A stretch of DNA of 44,115 bases, from contig CAKSVD010000016.1 of NCBI GenBank assembly GCA_934503275.1, forward strand, positions 1-44,115, in the 5' to 3' direction. The number at the start of each line of letters is the position of its first letter. Position 1 is the first letter of the stretch. The stretch comes from an uncultured Faecalibacterium sp. (lineage in GTDB: Bacteria > Bacillota > Clostridia > Oscillospirales > Ruminococcaceae). The position numbers and the translations under genes were made by a program. A model generated the notes under the pieces. It was not told the origin of the DNA and made no database searches. It saw nothing but the letters and a program-made list of their open reading frames with translations. Shown here piece after piece: positions 25,550-32,908 of the stretch.

Positions 25550-26320
25550 TTAGATGAGGTGTTTTTCAAGGCAATAATGATAGATGCCTTCCTCATCCAC
25601 AGAACGGCAGCAATCTGTTGCCCTTGCCTTGACTTCATCGAGGGCGTTTCCCATGGCAACGCCTGTGCCGACTGCTTCCAGCATTTCAATGTCGTTTCGG
25701 CCGTCCCCAAAGGCGATCGCTTCTGCTTTTGAAAAGCCGTAATGCGCCAAAACAGCTCTTACAGCATTTCCCTTTCCGCAGGACAGCGGAATGATATCCA
25801 CTGCCTTGTCCCACCATGCGGTTATCTGTGTGGCGTGGGTTCCCAACAGGATGCGTTCGTATTCAGAAGGGCTACAGGAACACATGATCTGATAGATATC
25901 CTCCTCACAGAGCTTGTCGAAATGCTCGGAGATCACCAGCTTCTCGTTGCCGAAGGAAAAATACTGCTCCAAGTCCGGGTCTGTCCCATTTGTCACGATA
26001 AAGTGTTCGTTGCTGATGGCAGCCGCCCGGTGCATCTGCTTCAGATTATGCAAAATTCTGCGCTTGTCGTCAGCGTCCAGTGGGTTCTTCGAGATCACTG
26101 CATCCTTGCTACGGACATAAGAGCCGTTGAAGGTCAGCCAGAGATCAAAATCAACGCCTTCAAAATGTGGGACGGAGAGGTAGCCTCTGCCTGTCGCCAT
26201 GCACAGTAAGATCCCTTTTGCCTGCAACTGCTGTAAGGTCTGTACGGTTTGGAATGACGGCACCTTACTGCCCAACTTGAGCAAAGTTCCGTCTACATCA
26301 AAAAAAGCGATTTTTATCAT
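25550..26320 (-). CDS. Cof-type HAD-IIB phosphatase
   Basis: 256 aa. HAD motif I is DVDGTLL at residues 8-14 with both catalytic Asp. Motif II is 'LTFNGSYV', and motif IV 'AIAFGDGRNDIEMLEAV' with GDGxND near 205, preceded by the Lys of motif III in 'GKGNAVRAV'. The large C2B cap places it with Cof/YidA proteins that act on sugar phosphates or cofactors. The start overlaps the HD-protein stop (ATGA), so the two are translated together. Exact substrate unknown. Confidence 0.92.
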   Translation of the reverse strand: MIKIAFFDVDGTLLKLGSKVPSFQTVQTLQQLQAKGILLCMATGRGYLSVPHFEGVDFDLWLTFNGSYVRSKDAVISKNPLDADDKRRILHNLKQMHRAAAISNEHFIVTNGTDPDLEQYFSFGNEKLVISEHFDKLCEEDIYQIMCSCSPSEYERILLGTHATQITAWWDKAVDIIPLSCGKGNAVRAVLAHYGFSKAEAIAFGDGRNDIEMLEAVGTGVAMGNALDEVKARATDCCRSVDEEGIYHYCLEKHLI

Positions 26321-26985
26321 ACGGTTACCTCCAGCGAAAAACTATTTTCCAGAACGCCGGGGAGCAGGGTATAAACCGATCCTCCGATTCGTTTTTCAAA
26401 CAGATTTTTTAGCTCAAGCGTTTTCTTCCATCGGTCTATCGTTGCCGGATGGACACCGTACCGAAGCGTTACATCTACAAAACGTTTTTCCAAAAGACAA
26501 AATCCGGTGGGCAGCGCCAAGGCATCGCATAGCTGTACCAAACGGTCGTAATCATCATAGACAGCGGTTTGAATGAATTTTTCCATAAAACGGAAATCTT
26601 CTTTTGAAACGTCAAAGGTTCCGATAGAAGTGTGGATATCCTGGATCATAAAAGCATGAGAAATACAGATCTGTCCAGCCTTTTTCCATCCTCGTTCCAT
26701 ACAGAAACGGTATCCGTCGATCAAATGACGTTCAGAACTTACCCCTGCATAACGCCCGATATCATGCAGCAGCCCAAAGCAGTATGCCTGATCTGCATCC
26801 ATATTGTTGCATTTGGCTGCTATATTTTTACAGGCAAGGGCTACAAAACGGGAATGTCCGATCCAATTTCCGGGATTCTGCTGCCCTGCCCAAGCCAGAG
26901 CGGCTTCTGCTGTATTGCAATTCAGCTCCAAGGGGACCGTCCTTTCTCTCATAGCAAAACGCATCCGAAGATCAAAGGTTTTCAA
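26317..26985 (-). CDS. HD-domain phosphohydrolase
   Basis: 222 aa if started at the TTG at 26985; the true start may be a TTG near residue 18, which has AAAGGA eight bases upstream. The HD signature is 'GLLHDIGRYAG' (about residues 70-80) with an upstream His in 'GHSRFVALAC' and further His/Asp later, as in YqeK-like and other metal-dependent phosphohydrolases. It sits between an AraC-type regulator and a HAD phosphatase on one strand. Substrate unknown. Confidence 0.8.
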   Translation of the reverse strand: MKTFDLRMRFAMRERTVPLELNCNTAEAALAWAGQQNPGNWIGHSRFVALACKNIAAKCNNMDADQAYCFGLLHDIGRYAGVSSERHLIDGYRFCMERGWKKAGQICISHAFMIQDIHTSIGTFDVSKEDFRFMEKFIQTAVYDDYDRLVQLCDALALPTGFCLLEKRFVDVTLRYGVHPATIDRWKKTLELKNLFEKRIGGSVYTLLPGVLENSFSLEVTV

Positions 26986-27066
26986 ATATGATATGCACTT
27001 ACGGATCGTGCACTTCTGCTACTATCATTATAACGCCTACAGCCTAAAAATAATATCTTGATGCTG

Positions 27067-27981
27067 TCAGATGGTGTTGTTATTCTGCCGTTTGTATCGG
27101 TACTGACGTGGCGTGCAGCCGACAACCTCCCGAAAAACTTTTCCGAAATAGCTTGAATTTCCCATACCGCAAGCAGTCCCGACCTCTGTAATAGAAGCCT
27201 TGCTTTCCGCCAACATCTGGCAGGCGATCTGAATGCGGTATGCGGTCAGGTAAGCAATCGGGGTCGTATGAAGGTGTTCACGAAAAATGCGATAGCACTC
27301 TCGTTCACTTGTGTAGGCTGCTGCTGCCAACTCCTTGACTGAGAGGTTTTCCGGGTAGTGCTCATGGATATAAATCAACATCAGCTTTATTTTATCGTTG
27401 CCTCCGGCAGAGTTCCGATTGGAAGAGCTTACAGAATGCGATTGCTCCACAAGCATTAACCATAGCTCGGTCAGGATCTCTCGCAGTTTCAACTCATACC
27501 CGAATGTATCATAAGACAAACAAAAAGATTCTTTGAGTCGTTTCAGGATTTCTCGCCCTGCCGCATGATCCGGTAAAAGAGGAAGGATCTCAAGTTGTGG
27601 GTCGGATGTAATGGGCAGAATGTATTTTTGCTCGATTCGGCTTCCTCGTTCCCCTGCCAGCAGAGAAACATCGAAAATATGAAGAAGCTGCACGTTCTCT
27701 TCCGTCTGAGAAATCGCCCTTGTGGTGTGAAGTACGTTGGAATTGACAAAACCACCGCTTCCCGCCGGGAATACAAGTTTTCCACCTGGTGTGGTGTATT
27801 CAACGCAGCCGCTTTCCATGTAGAAAAGCTCTACCGCCTGATGCCAGTGCCATGGCACAGTGCTGCCGATGTAGCGATCCAACGTGGCTCTTGAGGCAGT
27901 ATATGGAAAGTCCTTTGCAAGCTCCGGGATGCGCTCTTCTCTGCTGCCTGTATGGAATTCTATACAATGTACGTCTTTCAT
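27067..27981 (-). CDS. AraC-family transcriptional regulator with cupin domain
   Basis: 304 aa from the ATG at 27981 (a GTG three codons upstream is possible; neither has a strong RBS). N-terminal cupin at about residues 30-110 ('WHWHQAVELFYMESG', 'FVNSNVLH'). C-terminal pair of helix-turn-helices at about 200-300: 'VKELAAAAYTSERECYRIF' and 'ITEVGTACGMGNSSYFGKVF' followed by the P-R-x-Y-R end motif. It likely senses a sugar or related ligand and controls the HD and HAD genes downstream (81 bp gap). It lies next to the right end of the island. Confidence 0.9.
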   Translation of the reverse strand: MKDVHCIEFHTGSREERIPELAKDFPYTASRATLDRYIGSTVPWHWHQAVELFYMESGCVEYTTPGGKLVFPAGSGGFVNSNVLHTTRAISQTEENVQLLHIFDVSLLAGERGSRIEQKYILPITSDPQLEILPLLPDHAAGREILKRLKESFCLSYDTFGYELKLREILTELWLMLVEQSHSVSSSNRNSAGGNDKIKLMLIYIHEHYPENLSVKELAAAAYTSERECYRIFREHLHTTPIAYLTAYRIQIACQMLAESKASITEVGTACGMGNSSYFGKVFREVVGCTPRQYRYKRQNNNTI

Positions 27982-28060
27982 GTGGTGCACACTTCATTCC
28001 AGTTTATTAAGCCAAGTATACCATACCCGCCAATGAAAGAACATCCCTGATATGACGACC

Positions 28061-28134
28061 AAGTTCGCACAAAGCGAACTTGATTCCGCAAAGCAAAAGG
28101 CAGGATACCACCGTCATTGTGATACCCTGCCTTT
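28061..28134 (-). other. Candidate relic origin of transfer (MOBP type)
   Basis: Two inverted repeats side by side: 28061-28081 (perfect 8-bp arms AAGTTCGC / GCGAACTT) and 28096-28134 (16-bp arms with two mismatches). On the minus strand the second repeat contains TATCCTGCC (28099-28107), which fits the YATCCTG|Y nick consensus of RP4/R64-type transfer origins, with the nick expected between 28100 and 28101. No relaxase gene is present in the window. Assignment is inference. Confidence 0.4.
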
Positions 28135-28180
28135 GCTCGTTTACTGTTCCGAGTAGTCCTTTCGCAGAACCTCCTGTAAA

Positions 28181-28229
28181 CAAAAAACGTACCCGAACCC
28201 TTTTTCGTAAAGAATCGGGTTCGAGTACG
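28181..28229 (-). terminator. Island-supplied terminator of tRNA-Ile2
   Basis: On the minus strand CGTACTCGAACCC pairs with GGGTTCGGGTACG (one mismatch) and is followed by TTTTTTG. It starts 8 bp after the tRNA CCA end, replacing the terminator now stranded at 13535-13564. Confidence 0.8.
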
Positions 28230-28236
28230 AACTGTA

Positions 28237-28313
28237 TGGTGGGCCAGGCAGGACTTGAACCCGCGACCAAGCGGTTATGAGCCGCCAGCTCTGACCAGCT
28301 GAGCTACTGGCCC
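28237..28313 (-). tRNA. tRNA-Ile2 (anticodon CAU, expected lysidine)
   Basis: 77 nt including an encoded CCA. Acceptor GGGCCAG/CTGGCCC, D stem GCTC/GAGC, anticodon stem GGCGG/CCGCT with loop CTCATAA (anticodon CAT), T arm GCGGG-TTCAAGT-CCTGC, A73. The body 'CGCTTGGTCGC-GGTTCAAGTCC' is much closer to E. coli and Bacillus tRNA-Ile2 than to elongator tRNA-Met, so AUA decoding after TilS modification is expected. Elongator Met is the alternative. The gene is complete and sits at the island's right junction. Confidence 0.88.
28240..28281 (-). repeat. attR: 42-bp direct repeat inside tRNA-Ile2
   Basis: Exact match to 13569-13610. Divergence begins immediately 5' of the anticodon loop on one side and right after A73 on the other. 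Confidence 0.95.
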
Positions 28314-28344
28314 GTATGGGTGCTGCATTGCTGCAACACGCATT

Positions 28345-28353
28345 AGTATAACA
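28345..28353 (-). promoter_or_regulatory. Extended -10 promoter of tRNA-Ile2
   Basis: TGT-TATACT on the minus strand, about 32 bp upstream of the mature tRNA 5' end. The upstream stretch is T-rich without a clear -35 box. Confidence 0.5.
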
Positions 28354-28389
28354 AAAACCGCGCAAAAAGGAAAGCATTTTCCGCAAAAA

Positions 28390-28809
28390 TCATTTGGTGC
28401 GGCGGGCATCCAGCTTTTGCAGCATAAATTCGTCCAGCATGGCGGGCGGGAACAGCGGCTCCTTGTAGCCAAAGGCCTCCCGGATGAAGATCAAGGTCAC
28501 CACGGTCTGGCGGCCGGGGTCCAGCCGCAGGGTGTACAAAGTGTCCAGCGGCTGCTGGCTGGGCTGGTGCAGCGTCAGGTGCAGCATAAAGCCGCCGTCG
28601 TTTTCCCGGCGGCACTCGTAGGCAAAGAGGTCGGTGTCGCTGTGGGTGTCCAGACGGTCAAAGCATTCGTCCAGCGCAAGGCTAGTGCGGAACTCGGACA
28701 GGCCGGTGGGGCCGTACTGGCTGCGGCGGTTTGTCTCCCGCCGGGAGAGCAGGTACACGATGATGCCCAGCGCACAGGCTAAAAGGCAGACGGAAACGAC
28801 AGCGTTCAT
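28390..28809 (-). CDS. Membrane-anchored protein of unknown function
   Basis: 139 aa from the ATG at 28809, preceded by GGGGGAGG. One N-terminal helix ('VVSVCLLACALGIIVYLL') acts as anchor; the rest is a cytoplasmic or external soluble domain of mixed beta structure with Asp and Leu repeats ('ECFDRLDTHSDTDLFAYECR'). No family recognised. The minus-strand -10-like TGTTACAAT at about 28840-28848 may be its promoter. The tRNA follows 76 bp downstream on the same strand but has its own promoter. Confidence 0.65.
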   Translation of the reverse strand: MNAVVSVCLLACALGIIVYLLSRRETNRRSQYGPTGLSEFRTSLALDECFDRLDTHSDTDLFAYECRRENDGGFMLHLTLHQPSQQPLDTLYTLRLDPGRQTVVTLIFIREAFGYKEPLFPPAMLDEFMLQKLDARRTK

Positions 28810-28865
28810 GGAAAGACCTCCCCCAAAAGAGTTTTCCTTATTGTAACACAACCTGCGGGGGTTTG

Positions 28866-28874
28866 TGCTATAAT
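28866..28874 (+). promoter_or_regulatory. Extended -10 promoter for the 28936 gene
   Basis: TGC-TATAAT, a perfect extended -10, 61 bp upstream of the ATG at 28936. No good -35 box. Confidence 0.6.
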
Positions 28875-28935
28875 ATTTACAATTCTTTTTTAATTTTTTC
28901 TGCAAGCCGGGTGCAAACGCCCGGGGGAGGGGCTC

Positions 28936-29436
28936 ATGAAGCTTAAATTTACACGCAAGACCTGGTATTTCTTTTTGCTGGCTGCTGCGGCGGTGTCCAT
29001 GCTGGGCGGCTTTGCCGTGCTGGGCGGGATGGATTTTTCCGGGCTGGAAATGATCGTGTTCTGCCTTACCGGCATCGCGGTGCTGTTTCTGGCGGCGCAA
29101 AAGGGCGCACCGGCAAAGGAAAAGCGCAACTACACCGGCGTGTTCGTGGTGCTGATGCTCAGCAAGCTGGGTGCAAGCGGCTGGGCGGGGGATATCTGCT
29201 CGGCGCTGGTGTGGCCTGCGCTGCTTGCCACCGAGTATGAGCGCGGCAGACCCATCCAGCGGCAGCTGCAGCTGGTGAGCGCCGCCGAGGTGCTGCGGCT
29301 GGTGTTCTGGATGCTGACTAAGTACGCGGGCATGAGCGGCCTTGCCTTCTGGACGAATATCATGTTCGTACTGCTGACCTGCGCCCGGGGCTGGGCGGGG
29401 CTTACCCTGTATAAGACGCAGGAGGAGACTCTGTGA
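28936..29436 (+). CDS. Small polytopic membrane protein, unknown
   Basis: 166 aa with about four hydrophobic helices: 'WYFFLLAAAAVSMLGGFAVL', 'MIVFCLTGIAVLFLAA', 'GVFVVLMLSKLGASG', and 'FWTNIMFVLLTCARG'. RBS GGGGGAGGGG. No family recognised. Its stop overlaps the GTG start of the next gene, so the two are expressed together, which hints at a shared envelope role. Confidence 0.65.
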   Translation: MKLKFTRKTWYFFLLAAAAVSMLGGFAVLGGMDFSGLEMIVFCLTGIAVLFLAAQKGAPAKEKRNYTGVFVVLMLSKLGASGWAGDICSALVWPALLATEYERGRPIQRQLQLVSAAEVLRLVFWMLTKYAGMSGLAFWTNIMFVLLTCARGWAGLTLYKTQEETL

Positions 29437-30719
29437 CCCAGCGCCGCAGGACGTCTAAAAAAGCCAAGGCGAAACGCCGCTTTGGCCGCCGGGCCTTTCT
29501 GGCCGGGGCGGGCGCAGCCGCCTGTGCTGTGGCGGGGTGGTATCTGCGGCAAAAAGGCGATGCAGACCACACCGCCGCCTCCGGGCCGGATACGCCGCCT
29601 GCCCCAAATCCCGCCCTGCCCGCCGGGGAGTGGCGGGCGGTATGGGTAAGTTATCTGGACTGGGCGCTGCTGGATTTTTCCACCGAGGACACCTTCCGCG
29701 CCGGGGCGGCGCAGCTGCTGGACAACTGCGCCGGGCTGGGGCTGAACACCGTGCTGGCGCAGGTGCGCCCCTTCGGGGATGCACTGTACCGCAGCAGCCT
29801 GTTCCCGTGGAGCCATCTGTGCACCGGGGTGCAGGGCAAGGACCCCGGCTTTGACCCGCTGGATATCTTTCTCGCCGAGGCGCACCGCCGGGGCATCGGG
29901 GTGGAGGCGTGGGTCAACCCCTACCGCCTGCGCTCCTCGGCGGCGATGCCGCCGAATCTGGCAGAGAATAATCTGGCAAACCTCCACCCGGACTGGCTGT
30001 GCACCGCCGGGGAGGGGGTGTACCTGAACCCCGCCGTGCCCGCCGCCGCAGACTATGTGGTGCAGGGCGTGGCAGAACTTGTGCAGAACTACCCGGTGGA
30101 CGGCATCCACTTTGACGATTACTTTTACCCCACCACCGACGCCGCCGTGGACGCGGCACAGTTTGCGGCAAGCGGCGCAGCCGATCTTGCCGCGTGGCGG
30201 CGGCAGAACGTCACCGCGCTGGTGGCGCAAGTGCACCGCACGGTAAAGGCGGCAGACCCCACATTGCGGTTCGGCATCAGCCCGCAGGGCAACCCGGACA
30301 ACGACCTCGACCAGCAGTATAGCGATGTGACCGCATGGCTGGCGGCGGGCGGGGAGGAAAAGGTCATCGACTACCTCTGCCCGCAGGTGTACTGGGGCTA
30401 CGGCTTTACCCTGCACTCCGGCAGCACCCGCTTTGCCTTTGAAAACATCGTCCCGGCGTGGCTTAGCTACCCCCGGGCGGGGGATGTGGCACTGTACTTC
30501 GGGCTGGGCGCGTACCGGGTGGGCACCGGGGACGGCGGCGCGAACCCGGACAGCGTGTCCGGCTGGAGCACTGGCAATGTGCTGGCGGCACAGGTGGAGG
30601 ACTTACGGCAGCAGGCGGCGGGCGGCTGGGCGTTGTACCGCTACGGCAGCCTGTTCGGGGCAGAGGCTCCCGCGCTGGCCGGGGCCGAGTGCGCAGCGCT
30701 GCGGGCGCTGAATGCGTGA
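29433..30719 (+). CDS. Glycosyl-hydrolase-like 10 (GHL10/YngK) protein with twin-arginine-like leader
   Basis: 428 aa, GTG start overlapping the previous stop (GTGA), GGAGGA upstream. The leader is very basic with 'GRRAFLAGAGAAACAVAGW' around residues 18-36, which fits the twin-arginine pattern RR-x-F-L, or else an N-terminal anchor. The TIM-barrel domain matches GHL10: 'EWRAVWVSYLDW', 'GLNTVLAQVRPFGDALY', 'GIGVEAWVNPYRLR', and the catalytic-region motif 'DGIHFDDYFYP' near residue 225. Expected outside the membrane, acting on glycan or cell-wall sugars; the substrate is unknown. Confidence 0.88.
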   Translation: MTQRRRTSKKAKAKRRFGRRAFLAGAGAAACAVAGWYLRQKGDADHTAASGPDTPPAPNPALPAGEWRAVWVSYLDWALLDFSTEDTFRAGAAQLLDNCAGLGLNTVLAQVRPFGDALYRSSLFPWSHLCTGVQGKDPGFDPLDIFLAEAHRRGIGVEAWVNPYRLRSSAAMPPNLAENNLANLHPDWLCTAGEGVYLNPAVPAAADYVVQGVAELVQNYPVDGIHFDDYFYPTTDAAVDAAQFAASGAADLAAWRRQNVTALVAQVHRTVKAADPTLRFGISPQGNPDNDLDQQYSDVTAWLAAGGEEKVIDYLCPQVYWGYGFTLHSGSTRFAFENIVPAWLSYPRAGDVALYFGLGAYRVGTGDGGANPDSVSGWSTGNVLAAQVEDLRQQAAGGWALYRYGSLFGAEAPALAGAECAALRALNA

Positions 30720-30769
30720 AAATTTGTGCAGAAACAGGCGGCAAACCGCACAAAATAAATATAGGTATC

Positions 30770-30798
30770 TTGTGCAGGGCGGCGAAATGCGGTATACT
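30770..30798 (+). promoter_or_regulatory. Promoter of the lipoprotein operon
   Basis: TTGTGC (30770-30775), 17-bp spacer, TATACT (30793-30798). Confidence 0.65.
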
Positions 30799-30867
30799 TA
30801 CCCTGTATCTGCCCGTTGGCAGAGACATACGAAAAAGAAAAGTTTCTTTGTTTCTATGAGGAAAACT

Positions 30868-31410
30868 ATGAAGATGAAAAAACAGCTTTTGGCACTGCTG
30901 CTGGCGGCGGTGATGGTGCTTAGCCTGACCGGCTGCAAGGAGACCCTGAAAAAGGTGGCGCAGAAGGTGACAGGCCACTCCGAGGAAGTGCAGGAGGAGG
31001 ACACCACCCGCTGGGCGGAAGCCACCACCGACCCGCTGATCATTCAGGGCATTGCGGATGCCTCGGCAAAGTATGCCACCGCCACTGCAGACGGCTGTCT
31101 GTACGCGGTGTTCAACGGGATCTGGAGCCGCAACACCGGCTACTTTACCGTGCCGGGCGGCAGTGTGAACATCATGGCCTGCGGCACCGCCGAGGGCACC
31201 CAGAAGTTCAAGGTGGCACTGTGGAAAAAGGTGGACGGCGGCGCAGAGTATGTGCCGGACAGCACCTACTACTTCAAGACGGATGGCACCGACTACCGCT
31301 GCACCATTTCCGGGCTGGACCCGGCGGCGCAGTACCGCGTGACCATCTCGTATGATTCCAGCCGGTATTACCTGTACGGCCTGCTGAAGGCGGAGGGCAT
31401 TGCCGGATGA
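30868..31410 (+). CDS. Lipoprotein of unknown function
   Basis: 180 aa from the ATG at 30868, with GAGGA six bases upstream; ATGs at 30856 and 30874 are alternatives. A lipoprotein signal ends in the lipobox LTGC (Cys near residue 23). After a charged linker ('EEVQEEDTTRW') comes a beta-rich domain with 'FTVPGGSVNIMACGT' and 'TISGLDPAAQYRVTISY', the latter resembling a fibronectin type III strand pattern. Exported and anchored to the outer face of the membrane. Its stop overlaps the EamA gene start (ATGA). Confidence 0.75.
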   Translation: MKMKKQLLALLLAAVMVLSLTGCKETLKKVAQKVTGHSEEVQEEDTTRWAEATTDPLIIQGIADASAKYATATADGCLYAVFNGIWSRNTGYFTVPGGSVNIMACGTAEGTQKFKVALWKKVDGGAEYVPDSTYYFKTDGTDYRCTISGLDPAAQYRVTISYDSSRYYLYGLLKAEGIAG

Positions 31411-32324
31411 CGAACCAGACGAAAAATTCAATGTTACTGATGCTGTGCGCCCTGATCTGGGGCACAGCCTTTGTGGCGCAGAGCGCCGGCTCCGGCATGG
31501 GCGCGTTCTCCTTTCTGGCGGGGCGCAGCTGGATGGCGGTGCTGGTGCTGATCCCCACGGTCAAGGCGTTTGATGCCTTGCACCATCGGCAGGGCAAGCC
31601 GGACGGCAAGCCCAAGACGGCGGCAGAGCGCAAGCTGCTGCTGACGGCCGGGCTTGTGTGCGGCACGCTGCTGTTTTTAGCCAGCGCAGCGCAGCAGCTG
31701 GGCATCACGCTGGATCCCTCCACTGCAAAGGCGGGCTTTCTGACTGCCATGTATGTGGTGCTGGTGCCGGTGTTCGGCCTGTTTCTGGGCCGCAAGGGCA
31801 GCGCGCAGCTGTGGGTGAGCATGGTCATTGCCGTGGTGGGGCTGTACCTGCTGTGCATGAAGGACGGCTTTGGCAGTATCCAGAGCAGCGACTGGCTGCT
31901 GCTTTTGTGTGCGGTGCTGTTCAGCTTCCAGATCATGGCGGTGGATCATTTCTCTCCGCAGATGGACGGCGTGCGCCTGAGCCTTGTGGAGTTTTTTGTG
32001 GTGTCGGTGGAAAGCACCGTGGCGGCGTTTTTGTTCGAGCAGCCTGCCATGGCAGAGTTTGTCACCTTCGCCGGGCCCATCCTGTACTGCGGCATCATGT
32101 CCAGCGGCGTGGCCTACACCCTGCAGATCTTAGGCCAGCGGGACCTGAACCCCGCCGTTGCCAGCCTTATCATGTGTCTGGAAAGCGTATTCAGCGCCCT
32201 GGGCGGCTGGCTGCTGCTGCACCAGAGCCTCTCCTTCCGGGAATCCTCTGGCTGTGTGCTGCTGTTTGCCGCCGTGGTGCTGGCGCAGCTGCCCCTTGGC
32301 TGCCTGAAGCGGAGCAAGGCCTGA
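31407..32324 (+). CDS. EamA-family (DMT) transporter
   Basis: 305 aa with ten predicted membrane helices in two EamA repeats. The first repeat begins 'LLMLCALIWGTAFVAQ', the typical N-terminal EamA motif, and the second repeat ends with 'NPAVASLIMCLESVFSALGGWLLL' (two parts), the typical P-x-x-A-x-L-x-x-x-E-P/S-V-F block. Members export amino acids or other small metabolites. It overlaps the lipoprotein gene by 4 bp and ends 1 bp before the next start. Confidence 0.92.
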   Translation: MTNQTKNSMLLMLCALIWGTAFVAQSAGSGMGAFSFLAGRSWMAVLVLIPTVKAFDALHHRQGKPDGKPKTAAERKLLLTAGLVCGTLLFLASAAQQLGITLDPSTAKAGFLTAMYVVLVPVFGLFLGRKGSAQLWVSMVIAVVGLYLLCMKDGFGSIQSSDWLLLLCAVLFSFQIMAVDHFSPQMDGVRLSLVEFFVVSVESTVAAFLFEQPAMAEFVTFAGPILYCGIMSSGVAYTLQILGQRDLNPAVASLIMCLESVFSALGGWLLLHQSLSFRESSGCVLLFAAVVLAQLPLGCLKRSKA

Positions 32325-32325
32325 C

Positions 32326-32880
32326 GTGGCGGCAAAGCCGTGCGCCCAGCTGCGCAGCGTGGAGGGCATCCAGTACGAACTGGTGCGCAAAAAGGTAAAG
32401 CAGCTGCACCTGCGGGTGCGGGACAACGGCACTGTGATGGTAAGCATCCCTTTGACGGCCAGTCTGGAACAGGCTGACCGTTTTGTGCTGCAAAACGCCC
32501 AGTGGATCCGGGACACCCGGGTGAAGAATATCACCAAGCTGAACAAGGACAACGCCGACCTGCCGGACAAGGCCACGGCGCTGGCCTACTTTACCGCCAT
32601 GAGCGATAAGGTCTACCCGGCCTTTGCCGGGGTGCTGGGCGGGCAGAAGCCCATCCTGAAGGTGCGTAGCATGACCAGCCGCTGGGGCGTGTGCTGCCCG
32701 GGCAAGCGGCAGATCACCCTTGCCTTGCAGCTGTATAACCAGCCCCCTGCGGCGCAGATCTATGTGGTAGTACACGAGTACTGCCACTTTTTGCAGTTGA
32801 ACCACAGCCCGGCCTTCTGGGCGGAGGTGGAAAAGCTGCTGCCGGACTGGAAGGCCCGGCGGGAACTGCTGAAAAAATAA
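32326..32880 (+). CDS. YgjP/SprT-like metal-dependent hydrolase (DUF45)
   Basis: 184 aa with GTG start. The metalloprotease motif HEYCH lies at 150-154, with a third zinc ligand His in 'LNHSPAFW' just after, as in the YgjP/WLM family. The conserved 'SRWGVCCPGKRQITL' block (about 120-134) and the N-terminal 'RKKVKQLHLRV' strand also fit. Cytoplasmic. The role of this family is poorly known; related proteins act on DNA-protein crosslinks. Translation is probably coupled to the transporter gene just upstream. Confidence 0.88.
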   Translation: MAAKPCAQLRSVEGIQYELVRKKVKQLHLRVRDNGTVMVSIPLTASLEQADRFVLQNAQWIRDTRVKNITKLNKDNADLPDKATALAYFTAMSDKVYPAFAGVLGGQKPILKVRSMTSRWGVCCPGKRQITLALQLYNQPPAAQIYVVVHEYCHFLQLNHSPAFWAEVEKLLPDWKARRELLKK

Positions 32881-32908
32881 TCTATCGTAAAAACGGAGGG
32901 AAGTTCCC

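Larger units (their letters stand above)
13569..28281. mobile_element. 14.67-kb genomic island inserted in tRNA-Ile2(CAU)
   Basis: Bounded by the exact 42-bp direct repeats at 13569-13610 and 28240-28281. Inside, coding DNA is AT-richer than both flanks and contains a large serine recombinase, a DUF6061-like protein, fragments of mobile-element genes, a defence-type operon and a candidate oriT. No tyrosine integrase gene is visible although repeats of this length and position in a tRNA are typical of that class, so the island may be decayed, nested or dependent on helpers. Genes within run in both directions and appear to be three or four blocks with different composition. Confidence 0.88.

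Noticed and set aside
28080..28280. 66-codon plus-strand ORF ending 'QAGLEPATKRL'
   Set aside because: Its tail is the antisense translation of the tRNA-Ile2 3' half, a common artefact near tRNA genes, and its front lies in the inverted repeats.
28237..28313. Elongator tRNA-Met as identity of the CAU tRNA
   Set aside because: The anticodon arm, variable region and T arm fit tRNA-Ile2 of E. coli and Bacillus much better than elongator Met; kept only as the alternative.
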